Positions 49,153 through 57,738 of a stretch of 64,000 nt of DNA are shown here, piece after piece. The stretch lies in NCBI RefSeq assembly GCF_000426725.1, contig NZ_AUFX01000003.1, positions 620,001-684,000 of the forward strand, given 5' to 3'. Position 1 is the first letter of the stretch. Every line of letters starts with the position of its first letter. The notes beneath the pieces are model-generated. The model did not search any database, was not told the origin of the DNA, and worked only from the letters and a program-made list of their open reading frames with translations. This DNA comes from Sporocytophaga myxococcoides DSM 11118. Lineage in GTDB: Bacteria; Bacteroidota; Bacteroidia; Cytophagales; Cytophagaceae. A program made the position numbers and the translations under genes.

Positions 49153-49971
49153 GTGAAATATCTGATAGCATTGCTGATCTTGGTTTGGGAGTTGCTTATA
49201 ATTCCCGATAATTTATCTGCACAGCAGCTATCCAAAGATTCTCTCAATAAACTTATAGATCAAGCGCCATCTTTCACAATTTATAAGGAGAATTATTTAA
49301 TAAGTGGAGTACCGTTTAATGAGAAGCCGACTAAATATAATTCTGATATCAAGTTTCAAATAAGCTTTAAGCAAAGGCTTACCAAAACTACCCTTCCATT
49401 TAAAACCTATTTATTTCTTATTTATACTCAAAAGACTTTCTGGGAAGTATTTAGAAAATCAAGTCCTTTTGGGGACTCCAACTATAATCCTGGTTTCGGA
49501 TTGGGCAAGTTTCTCTTCAAAGATAACATACAATATGCTTTGTTATCATTGTCTGCAGAACATGAATCAAATGGGAAAGATAGTATTTATTCCAGAAGCT
49601 GGAATTTTATTTCCTTAAATTATATGATGTTCTTTAAAGATAAAAGAATATGGATAAGAACATGGTATCCCTTTGGATACGGAGATAATGCAAGTCTTTT
49701 GGACTATATTGGTTATGGAGAATTAAATTTCTATTGGAATTTTAGACAGCAAAGATTAAAGCTTAATATAATAGCAAGGAAAGGTGCATCAACTGATTTA
49801 AAAGGTAGCATTCAGGTAGGTCTGTTTTACAGGCTATTTAAATTTTCTAATCAGTACTTATATCTTCAGATATATGAAGGATATGCAGAAAATCTTCTTT
49901 ACTATAATGTGCGAACCAGTAAAATCAGGCTTGGGTGGGCAATCACTCCATCCAAGTTAATCATTGACTGA
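49153..49971 (+). CDS. pldA: Outer membrane phospholipase A (OMPLA-like)
   Basis: An outer-membrane beta-barrel enzyme that hydrolyses acyl ester bonds of phospholipids. 272 residues from a GTG start (an overlapping ATG at 49149 is out of frame), with a signal peptide ending LSAQ. The catalytic segment SLSAEHESNGKDSIYSRSWN matches the E. coli EHQSNG...SRSWN: dyad H137/S139 and N151, with the same 14-residue His-to-Asn spacing. It is probably calcium-dependent. It is convergent with the esterase gene at 50026. Confidence 0.88.
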   Translation: MKYLIALLILVWELLIIPDNLSAQQLSKDSLNKLIDQAPSFTIYKENYLISGVPFNEKPTKYNSDIKFQISFKQRLTKTTLPFKTYLFLIYTQKTFWEVFRKSSPFGDSNYNPGFGLGKFLFKDNIQYALLSLSAEHESNGKDSIYSRSWNFISLNYMMFFKDKRIWIRTWYPFGYGDNASLLDYIGYGELNFYWNFRQQRLKLNIIARKGASTDLKGSIQVGLFYRLFKFSNQYLYLQIYEGYAENLLYYNVRTSKIRLGWAITPSKLIID

Positions 49972-50025
49972 TCGCTTTCTTGTCGAGAAAAACACAGTTA
50001 GCAGTTATTCCTTCAAAAGAAGGAC

Positions 50026-52893
50026 CTACTTTGTTACTATAAGTGATTTATGATAAATCTTTCCTTGAATTAATGCCTCTATCCAATAAACTCCTGCATC
50101 CAGAGTAGAAACATCAAAGAAATATTTACCATCACTATTTCTAATAAACAAAGCATCAATGTTGCTACCCAAAATATTTCTTACTTTAAACGTCGGAGTT
50201 TCTACTTTTAACATCTCAGATTCAATCGTCACATACGAAGATGCAGGGTTTGGAAATACCACCAAATCCTGGATAGAGACTTGATTAGTACTACCTAACA
50301 CAAGTGGATCTGTAATTGTAATAGTAAATGAAAACTCAACATTTTCACTACCATTTGACGCCTTTACTTTTATCACATCTGATTTAGTGACTGTGTAGTC
50401 GTAAGGATTTACTACATACAGCTGGTTGCCAATAAGTATTAAATTAGGATTTTCTGCTATACTAAAACTAGCTTCAGGTAAAGTAGTACTTAATGTCCCC
50501 AGTAATCCTGCTGCATATCCTTCAATACTTGAATTGCTGAGAGCGATTGAATAAATTTCTTCCTGAACAGTAATGGCATTAAGAACTCCTACCGACAATG
50601 AATCTCCTGCATTGACTTTAACTGAAATGATTCCTGAAGCATCCGGAGCTACATTGTTCCAAACCAAAAAAGATGATATATCAGGTGAATAAAACTGCTT
50701 TTTTAAATTATCCTGAACAGAAACATCAACTATGCAGGAAGTACAATTGACAACGTACTTTCCATTCGAAAGAGTTTTAATTGTATATTTTTTAGATGCA
50801 GAAAGTCCTGATAATTGAATTACTCCAGTCTCTGTTATCTTAGAACTAAGAAAATTCTTTAATACTATATCCGGAACAACACCGGAATTATTGCCCGCAA
50901 CCTTTCCGTCAGCCGTTCCTGAACTGTAGGTAAATCCTTCCGTTGCAGATTTAAAAACGGTTATGTTTACAGGTGAAGTAGTTTTGCCATCTTTGCAAAT
51001 TAAAGGCTTGGAATTAGTGAATTTTGTAGCCGTTGAATTAGCGAATCTAAGAAGGTTGAACAAATTACCTTTGGTAGTATAAGTTTGAGTTAATCCTGTT
51101 GCGGTATGAACCAGATGAATCTGAACAATCTTATCATCGTAAGGTGTCTCAGGAACATCTGTAAATCTAATGGTATATGTTTCATCATAATATCCAACAG
51201 AATTATTTGCACGTACTACAACCTTTATTTCTTTATTGATTTCATAATCATAAGGGTTTATCAAAACCAGCAAACTATCATTCTGAATAACAAAATTCGA
51301 ATTATCTACCACAGAATAAATTGCTTGAGGATAGGCATTATCTTCAAGCTTACCGACGACACCAATTGTATTCTCTTCAAAAACTGTGTTACCAGTAAGA
51401 AGGATATTATTGGCCGTACGAGGAATATTATTCTCAGGAATAAAGATGCTTTTTAAAGGAGTCCAGCTTGATACTTCAGGGCTGTTCTCATATCTTACCT
51501 GATAGTAATATTTATTTCCCGGAATGGCTTTTTTGTCTGTATAAGAAGTAATTGGGGCTCCTGAATATATATCTGTAAATTCACCGCCTTCTCTTTTTCT
51601 TCTTATCCTTAAAGTTTTTTCATTGGTTGCAAAATCATTCCAGCTTAGATTAACATAAATACCGGCTAAAGAAACTTCAAAATTCATAGGCTCTGTAGGA
51701 GGTTGAGCTATGTCTGTCCTTCTTATCTGGTCCATGTAATTGTATATATTTCCTAATGGGGGAAAAGATACAGGATCAGGATAAAGGGAATTGTTAGGAA
51801 AATCTGGTTGCAGGCCTTGTTGAGTTCCACCATTATATATATAATTCCAGATATTGTGGCTTGAACCTGAAAAAATTGTTACTCTCGTATCCGCATCTCT
51901 GCCAGGCTGATTTATAGCAGATGTATAATTCGAAGTGGCATTTCCTCTTGCATCATCATATCGCGTCATAGCCCAGAGAGCTGTTTTATTAAGCTCTCCC
52001 CAACTTGGACATACACTTGAATTTACTCTTGGTGCTAATGCTATGATTCCGGCAACAGGTATCTTTCCATCCACTTCAACCCTCATGGGAGCATCAGGAG
52101 CTCCATTAGAGATACCAGTTGTGAAGATTCTATTCCTGTCTATCCTTGAATCGCTGTAAATGTTTTCATTTATCCAATTAAAGGTTTCACTCCTTGTAAC
52201 CGGATCCCAGCTATTCTTTGCTATTGGACAGACGATTATGTAATTAAATTCCTTTTTATTATAAACATCCTTCATTGGGCCGAAGGACCATATTTTTGCT
52301 GAAGTTCCGGTTTCTCCGGCCATTTCTCCCAATCCGCCAAACTGCACTATAACCGGCCATTTTAATTCCGGATTGGTATAATATTTTTCGGGATAATATA
52401 CTCCCATATAAATCAGATTGCTGGTGCCATAATTAATCACCTTGAGTCTTAGATTTGTTGTATCGTTATAACCACTATATCCAGCCTTAGCAGGAATCGC
52501 TGCAACAGAAATAGTAAATGTTTTCTTAAAGGTATTTGTCCCGTCGTTTGCTTCGATAATAATACTATAAGTTGGTTTCCTCCTATATGTAAAAACCTCA
52601 CGACCAAAAAGCGAATCGTTTCGGATCATAAAGCTATTGTTATCCGTCCCTCCTGTTGCCAATACAAAAGAATGTTTATCATTTGGATCTGTATCTGTAG
52701 CTGTTAGTTTTCCAACAAAAACGCCTGGGAAATTAAGTTCTGTAACACTAGTTGAACTTATTGTAATATTTGTTGGAGCTGCATTAATACCTTTAGGAAA
52801 TAAAACCTTACCATTACAAGTGCCATTAAACTTAAAGCAGATTAAAAAGATAAAAGTCAAAATGAATTTTAAAATATTAACGTATGTATTCAT
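50026..52893 (-). CDS. T9SS cargo esterase with cadherin-like and Fn3-like domains
   Basis: An exported 955-residue protein. Order: signal peptide; a cadherin-like repeat (about 35-130, ISVAAIP); an alpha/beta-hydrolase of the PHB-depolymerase or carbohydrate-esterase type (about 150-385) with nucleophile S262 in TGISNGAPD and a WPVIVQFGGLGE oxyanion strand; an Fn3-like domain (about 395-485, PPTEPMNFEVSLAGIYVNLSWNDF); a further cadherin-like repeat and a PQQ-like Ig region; and a type A sorting domain (DLVVFPNPASSYVTIESE, SVYWIEALIQ...). The substrate may be a polysaccharide ester or polyester; this is not settled by sequence. A 301-base spacer (52894-53194) after it contains nothing I can support. 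Confidence 0.8.
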   Translation of the reverse strand: MNTYVNILKFILTFIFLICFKFNGTCNGKVLFPKGINAAPTNITISSTSVTELNFPGVFVGKLTATDTDPNDKHSFVLATGGTDNNSFMIRNDSLFGREVFTYRRKPTYSIIIEANDGTNTFKKTFTISVAAIPAKAGYSGYNDTTNLRLKVINYGTSNLIYMGVYYPEKYYTNPELKWPVIVQFGGLGEMAGETGTSAKIWSFGPMKDVYNKKEFNYIIVCPIAKNSWDPVTRSETFNWINENIYSDSRIDRNRIFTTGISNGAPDAPMRVEVDGKIPVAGIIALAPRVNSSVCPSWGELNKTALWAMTRYDDARGNATSNYTSAINQPGRDADTRVTIFSGSSHNIWNYIYNGGTQQGLQPDFPNNSLYPDPVSFPPLGNIYNYMDQIRRTDIAQPPTEPMNFEVSLAGIYVNLSWNDFATNEKTLRIRRKREGGEFTDIYSGAPITSYTDKKAIPGNKYYYQVRYENSPEVSSWTPLKSIFIPENNIPRTANNILLTGNTVFEENTIGVVGKLEDNAYPQAIYSVVDNSNFVIQNDSLLVLINPYDYEINKEIKVVVRANNSVGYYDETYTIRFTDVPETPYDDKIVQIHLVHTATGLTQTYTTKGNLFNLLRFANSTATKFTNSKPLICKDGKTTSPVNITVFKSATEGFTYSSGTADGKVAGNNSGVVPDIVLKNFLSSKITETGVIQLSGLSASKKYTIKTLSNGKYVVNCTSCIVDVSVQDNLKKQFYSPDISSFLVWNNVAPDASGIISVKVNAGDSLSVGVLNAITVQEEIYSIALSNSSIEGYAAGLLGTLSTTLPEASFSIAENPNLILIGNQLYVVNPYDYTVTKSDVIKVKASNGSENVEFSFTITITDPLVLGSTNQVSIQDLVVFPNPASSYVTIESEMLKVETPTFKVRNILGSNIDALFIRNSDGKYFFDVSTLDAGVYWIEALIQGKIYHKSLIVTK

Positions 52894-53194
52894 AAACTTT
52901 AAAAGTTAAATTTTCACAAACTATGTATATCAATTCAGGGGAATATCTAAACAGTGTATAACACACCTTCCTAAGTGAAGACAGAAAAACATGAATTATA
53001 AGCAGCTCATATGTAAAATAATTCTGTAAGGAAATCTGCAGGATACAGATTTTCTATAAAAAAAATATTTATTATAAGACCAATTAAATTCTAATACTTC
53101 CGATAGTATCAGAGCCGAAATCTGCTAATTGATTAAAGTTCTGGCACCAAACTATATCATAGTATTATATACATTCACTATACTCTATTTAAAT

Positions 53195-55126
53195 TTATTT
53201 TAACACTCCTCCTCTTCCCAGTATATACCATTTACCATCTTTCAGAAACTTTGATTGCCCGTTTTCCGCTTTGAATTCCTCGTATTCAGGCTTTACAAGT
53301 ACTTTGCCGGTATTATCAAGAACGCCCCATTTGTTGCCCTTCCTGGCTGCCACCATGTTATTTCCGGCAAAGGTTAATTCATCATACTTATATTCAGGTT
53401 CATTCTTCAATGCTGTATTGAACAATCCAAATGCTTTGCCAGAATTCACAGCAAACAAAGTCCCAGCCAGTGGTAAAATTTTAGTTGCTTTTGCAGGAAG
53501 TAACTCTTCTCCCTTTTCATTAATAAGGCCGAACTTTTGTTTTTGTCCGAATATCGCTGGCCAATCTGCCATTAAAGGCTCTTCTTTTTTATTACTCAGA
53601 TAATCAAACACAGGTTCAGTTACTACTTCTCCACTTGTTTTATACAAGCCATAAGCACCGTTCTTTTTCACTTTGAACAAAGGAGCAGCATAAGTAACAA
53701 AATCATAAACAGGGGCTAAGATCTCTTTTCCAGACTGATCATAAACTCCTGTCAAACCATTCTGTGTAACTTTAAAAATAAGTCTTACAGAGCAATAATC
53801 GAATTCAACACTATCAAATTTTGTAGGAACTATACTCTTACCTTTAGTATCAATAATTCCCCATTTACCGTTTTGCTTAACTTTAAAGAACCCACGATAA
53901 AGCTCTCCTGCCTCTTCGAATTCTCCCGGGAATGATTGAGATTTGGATGGCACATTAAAAAAAGAAACTTTACCATCTTTATAAGCTCTGGTAAATGAAA
54001 CACTGTCGACAACACTTACTGAATCAAAGCCCGTCTCAAGCATTTTCACTAGTTGAGAAGTATATAAGTAGAATTTATCCTTTGGAGCAATTGCAAAATA
54101 ATCGTATGAAAAATTTCTTCGAACCTTTGCATACTGAGGCTTTTGAATAAATTTACCGGCAAAGTCAATTATTCCATATAAGCCGCCTGACTTTACTACT
54201 GCCTTCCTGTTTTTAAATGCATATGCCTCTTCAAAAGCAGGAGCAATATATACTTTTCCTAATCTGTTAGAGTAGCCCCATTTGCCACCGGACTTCACAG
54301 GGATGTAGCCATCACCTAATTCACCTATTTCTTCATAATTAAGAGGTAATACTTCTTTACCAGTAATTGAGGCAAGTCCATACTTTCCACCTTTTTTAAT
54401 TACAAGCAAGTCTTCATCCAATGCATAGATAGAATCATATTCAGCCTGAAGAAGAATTTTACCCAACTCACTGAATAAGCCCCAATGATTATTTTGTTTG
54501 TATAGAATTGTATGTTGAGCAATCTTTTTTACTTTTGAAATTTGTGCGGGAATAAGGTAGCCACAATTTACATGGTTGATAACTCCAAACAATTCAGTTT
54601 GCTGCACCAACGTAGCGTTTTCTGAGAGTACCTGAGCAATCTTAAATTGCGGTTTACATATAATATTACCTCTTTCCTCACCCACGAGTCCCCATAGATT
54701 ATCTTTTTTAACCCAACTCAGATCGGTATCGGCAATAGGATTGATTTCAGAATACTGAAATTCTATCAGCACTTTCCCTCGTTCATCTACAAGTCCCCAC
54801 AAACCTCCTTTCTTAGCCCATGCTTTGCCACTTCTGAAATTAGACATCATCTCAAATTGTGGGGGTATCAGAACATTTCCATCACAATCAATGACTCCAT
54901 ATACTAAGCCCTTCATTACAATTGCTTTATTGTCTCTGAAAGGAGAAACCTTAGTATAAATAGGAGTGATTCTCCATTCTCCAAAGAGTGTAACAAAACC
55001 ATATTGTTTGTTTTCACTTTTCCTGGGGATAAGATCTTCAGGACAATTGCTTCCCTTTTGAGCCATAGCAGTATTAAATGCTATAGAAACAAAAAGGATA
55101 AGGAGTATTTTATTCAGTATTTTCAT
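53195..55126 (-). CDS. Large WG-repeat protein
   Basis: An exported protein of 643 residues (signal peptide ending AMAQ) made almost wholly of about a dozen WG repeats of the form GKWGIIDTKGKSIVPTKFD. It ends without a recognisable sorting domain, in FLKDGKWYILGRGGVLK. It is related in design to the protein at 5350 but has many more repeats. The function of such repeats is unknown; a surface binding role is a guess. Confidence 0.85.
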   Translation of the reverse strand: MKILNKILLILFVSIAFNTAMAQKGSNCPEDLIPRKSENKQYGFVTLFGEWRITPIYTKVSPFRDNKAIVMKGLVYGVIDCDGNVLIPPQFEMMSNFRSGKAWAKKGGLWGLVDERGKVLIEFQYSEINPIADTDLSWVKKDNLWGLVGEERGNIICKPQFKIAQVLSENATLVQQTELFGVINHVNCGYLIPAQISKVKKIAQHTILYKQNNHWGLFSELGKILLQAEYDSIYALDEDLLVIKKGGKYGLASITGKEVLPLNYEEIGELGDGYIPVKSGGKWGYSNRLGKVYIAPAFEEAYAFKNRKAVVKSGGLYGIIDFAGKFIQKPQYAKVRRNFSYDYFAIAPKDKFYLYTSQLVKMLETGFDSVSVVDSVSFTRAYKDGKVSFFNVPSKSQSFPGEFEEAGELYRGFFKVKQNGKWGIIDTKGKSIVPTKFDSVEFDYCSVRLIFKVTQNGLTGVYDQSGKEILAPVYDFVTYAAPLFKVKKNGAYGLYKTSGEVVTEPVFDYLSNKKEEPLMADWPAIFGQKQKFGLINEKGEELLPAKATKILPLAGTLFAVNSGKAFGLFNTALKNEPEYKYDELTFAGNNMVAARKGNKWGVLDNTGKVLVKPEYEEFKAENGQSKFLKDGKWYILGRGGVLK

Positions 55127-55138
55127 ATCAAAATTTAT

Positions 55139-55738
55139 TTACCGGGCTTTGCTTGTATAAGGATTATCCTTAATCCGAAAGCGCCAGGGTTTAAGTGCAT
55201 CTTCTTTGGCATAAGCCACGCCTACTCGTGGACTGGCAATTATCTCATTTTTTTTAACAATCACTCCTCTATCTTCTACCCAGATTTCACATCCCGATAA
55301 GTCGGTTTCATTATGGTTGGCTGAAATCCCCAAAGCTACTGACAATGCGCCAGGACCAGCAGTGAGTTCCGGTTTCAACTTGGATTTCTTTCGCCTCTCA
55401 AGCATTGTTTCAATACCTTCAGAAGGTTCTACAGCCCTGATGAGCACAGCATGAGGAATATCAATCTTATTAGTAATAATATTGAACAAATAATGAATTC
55501 CGTAACACATATAAACATATGCGATGCCGCCTTCTTTGTAAAATGGTTCTGTTCGTTTGGTTTTCCTGTTGCCATAAGCATGAGAAGCCTTGTCTTCAGC
55601 CCCCATATATGCTTCTGTTTCAACTATCATCCCTGAAGTCTGTTTCCCATCTATACGGGTTACCAGATATTTCCCAAGCAGTTCCTTACTGATAGTTATT
55701 ACATCTTCCCTTGTATAAAAAGCTTTATTCAGCTTCAT
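55139..55738 (-). CDS. DNA-3-methyladenine glycosylase (Aag/MPG type)
   Basis: Removes alkylated purines from DNA in base excision repair. The 199-residue protein matches the AAG family in length and motifs: KELLGKYLVTRIDGKQTSGMIVETEAYMGAEDKASHAYGNRKTKRTEPFY with the catalytic Glu in the VETEAY segment, YVYMCYGIHYLFNIIT, and LTAGPGALSVALGI. Its ATG overlaps the stop of the upstream membrane-protein gene (TAATG), so the two are co-translated. No functional link is obvious. Confidence 0.95.
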   Translation of the reverse strand: MKLNKAFYTREDVITISKELLGKYLVTRIDGKQTSGMIVETEAYMGAEDKASHAYGNRKTKRTEPFYKEGGIAYVYMCYGIHYLFNIITNKIDIPHAVLIRAVEPSEGIETMLERRKKSKLKPELTAGPGALSVALGISANHNETDLSGCEIWVEDRGVIVKKNEIIASPRVGVAYAKEDALKPWRFRIKDNPYTSKAR

Positions 55739-57000
55739 TATTTAACAGGGAAAAATAAATAAGCAACAGCAATAGCTGCAATAACTCCAAAGAGATCAGC
55801 AATCAAACCCGCAGGAATTGAATATCTGGTCTTCTTTATCCCAACTGATCCGAAATAAACTGCAACAATGAAAAACGTAGTGTCTGCAGCTCCCTGAAAG
55901 ATACAGGCTAACCTTCCGGCAAACGTATCAGCTTTCCCATTTGCCATAGCATCGATCATCATGGCTCTGGCACCACTTCCGCTAAGTGGTTTCATCAAAG
56001 CTGTCGGTAATGCCGGCACCCAGCTTGTATCAAGTCCAGTTAATCCAATAAGATAAGTTAACCCACCAACTAGATAATCCATGGCGCCACTCGCCCTGAA
56101 TACAGCAATACCAACAAGAATACCTACCAGATATGGAATAATTCTTACAACTACATCAAAGCCTTCTTTGGCGCCTTCAACAAATGCTTCGAATACATTT
56201 ATCCTTCTCTTTAAACCCAAGAATATAAACGATGCGATGATTGAGAAAAGAATAAAATTACTGACAAGAGAAGATATAGGCCCAATTCTGTCAGGAGGCA
56301 AAGTTGCAAAATACCAAACTACTCCAGCAATAATGGCTATCAAACCACCCAGATAAGCCATTACAACTTTGTCAAACAAGTTGATCTTCTGATAAATGGC
56401 CACTGTAATCAAGCCTGCAAGTGTACTGCAGAAAGTAGCAATCAATATCGGAATAAATACATCTGAAGAATCTGCAGCCCCTGCCTGAAAACGGAATGTC
56501 ATAATAGAAACAGGTATCAGTGTTAGACCTGAAGTATTGAGTACAAGAAACATTATCTGTGGATCAAATGCAGTATCCTTGTTCGGATTCAGTTCCTGCA
56601 TAGACTCCATTGCCTTTAAACCAATGGGAGTAGCGGCATTATCAAGACCCAGCATGTTTGCGCTGAAGTTCATCATAATAAGGCCAACAGAAGGATGGTC
56701 TTTCGGAAGATCGGGAAATAACTTATGAAAAAAAGGACCTATCAATTTTGCAAGGATATTAATCATGCCAGACTTTTCAGCAATTTTCATCAACCCCATC
56801 CAAAGTGTAAGAATCCCAATTAATGCAAATGATATGTCCACAACTGAACTTTTGGCCATATCAAAAGCTGCTTTCATAATTTCCGGGAAAATTTCCAGAC
56901 CTCCATACTGAGGATAACCAAAATAATACAAGCCCAGCCTGACGATTGCGATCACAAATGAGATCAGAAAAAATGCTATCCAGATGTAGTTTAGAACCAT
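55738..57000 (-). CDS. SpmA/SpmB-like nucleoside-recognition-domain membrane protein
   Basis: An inner-membrane protein of 420 residues with about nine hydrophobic segments and two nucleoside-recognition (Gate) domains: GLMKIAEKSGMINILAKLIGPFFHKLFPDLPKDHPSVGLIMMNFSANMLGLDNAATPIGLKAM and FVEGAKEGFDVVVRIIPYLVGILVGIAVFRASGAMDY...SGSGARAMM. This corresponds to SpmA and SpmB fused in one chain, as commonly seen in non-spore-forming bacteria. Role unknown. It overlaps the glycosylase gene by one base. Confidence 0.88.
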   Translation of the reverse strand: MVLNYIWIAFFLISFVIAIVRLGLYYFGYPQYGGLEIFPEIMKAAFDMAKSSVVDISFALIGILTLWMGLMKIAEKSGMINILAKLIGPFFHKLFPDLPKDHPSVGLIMMNFSANMLGLDNAATPIGLKAMESMQELNPNKDTAFDPQIMFLVLNTSGLTLIPVSIMTFRFQAGAADSSDVFIPILIATFCSTLAGLITVAIYQKINLFDKVVMAYLGGLIAIIAGVVWYFATLPPDRIGPISSLVSNFILFSIIASFIFLGLKRRINVFEAFVEGAKEGFDVVVRIIPYLVGILVGIAVFRASGAMDYLVGGLTYLIGLTGLDTSWVPALPTALMKPLSGSGARAMMIDAMANGKADTFAGRLACIFQGAADTTFFIVAVYFGSVGIKKTRYSIPAGLIADLFGVIAAIAVAYLFFPVK

Positions 57001-57010
57001 TAAATAAGTG

Positions 57011-57237
57011 GTAAGTTATAAGTATTAAGTTTTAAGATTAAAGAAGGTTTAGCTTGCCAGAATTTTCGACAAGTTTTTTATTTTTCTCAAAGAATAAAAA
57101 TATAAAAAATCTCCTTAAATGTTCTGAATCTAAATAATCTTTGATAGAAAAATTATTTATTGACTAAAAGCAAAAAATCGAAAGCTTTTATCAAACTTTC
57201 GACTTTTAAACTTTGAACTTAATAACTTATAACTTAC
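57011..57237. repeat. Imperfect 21-22 bp inverted repeat
   Basis: gtaagttataagtattaagt at 57011-57030 matches the reverse complement of 57216-57237 (aacttaataacttataactt...) with one base missing. It flanks most of the intergenic region between the SpmA/B-like and DUF1232 genes. Confidence 0.45.
57172..57206 (-). terminator. Probable terminator of the DUF1232 gene
   Basis: On the minus strand GTCGAAAG pairs with CTTTCGAT (one mismatch outside the core) around an 11-base loop and is followed by TTTTTTGCTTTT. It lies 37 bases past the stop codon at 57243. Confidence 0.65.
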
Positions 57238-57242
57238 AACTT

Positions 57243-57689
57243 TTAGGCTAATCTTATGCTTCTCGCACTTTCCCATACTTCAAACTTATCAAGCTCATCT
57301 TTAAATCCATCCAACAACCAAAGGACTACCGCAATATCATCCACAGCTCCTAACACTGGTATTTTATCCGAGATAAAATCGATATTAAAATAGAAATAAG
57401 AGAATACCAAACCTATCTGGACAAGTAAAAAAGGGGAAACATTTCTATATTCTCCCTTAAAAACAGCTTTTAACATTCTTTTAGCGATTCCGGCTTCACG
57501 TCCAATCACCTCAAATTTAAACCTTTTGGCCTCCGGATCATAAAATTTATCCACTACTTCTTTTAACGCATCTGCATGTGCGCCTTTAGTAAAAGAAGTT
57601 CCAAAAGATATCAGTTTTTTTATCCATTCTGTCTTGATTTCATCAAGATCAATAGGTCCCTTACCTCCGTTGCTTTCAAATCCTTTCAT
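57243..57689 (-). CDS. DUF1232 (YkvA-like) membrane protein
   Basis: A 148-residue protein with one clear DUF1232 core, YFYFNIDFISDKIPVLGAVDDIAVVLWLLDGF, near the C-terminus and a hydrophobic stretch (SPFLLVQIGLVFSYFYF) before it. The family is found in many bacteria and has no firm function. It follows the SF1 helicase by 49 bases on the same strand and may share its transcript. Confidence 0.82.
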   Translation of the reverse strand: MKGFESNGGKGPIDLDEIKTEWIKKLISFGTSFTKGAHADALKEVVDKFYDPEAKRFKFEVIGREAGIAKRMLKAVFKGEYRNVSPFLLVQIGLVFSYFYFNIDFISDKIPVLGAVDDIAVVLWLLDGFKDELDKFEVWESARSIRLA

Positions 57690-57738
57690 ACATTGACTTT
57701 TTAATCAAAACATAAGTCTGGGATTACTTAGTTCTAAT

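Noticed and set aside
50009-50024. tccttcaaaagaagga hairpin between convergent genes as a terminator
   Set aside because: Only a six-base stem with no T-run on either strand.
51106-51456. 116-residue plus-strand ORF opposite the esterase gene
   Set aside because: Ile/Asn-rich shadow of a coding strand with strong domain evidence.
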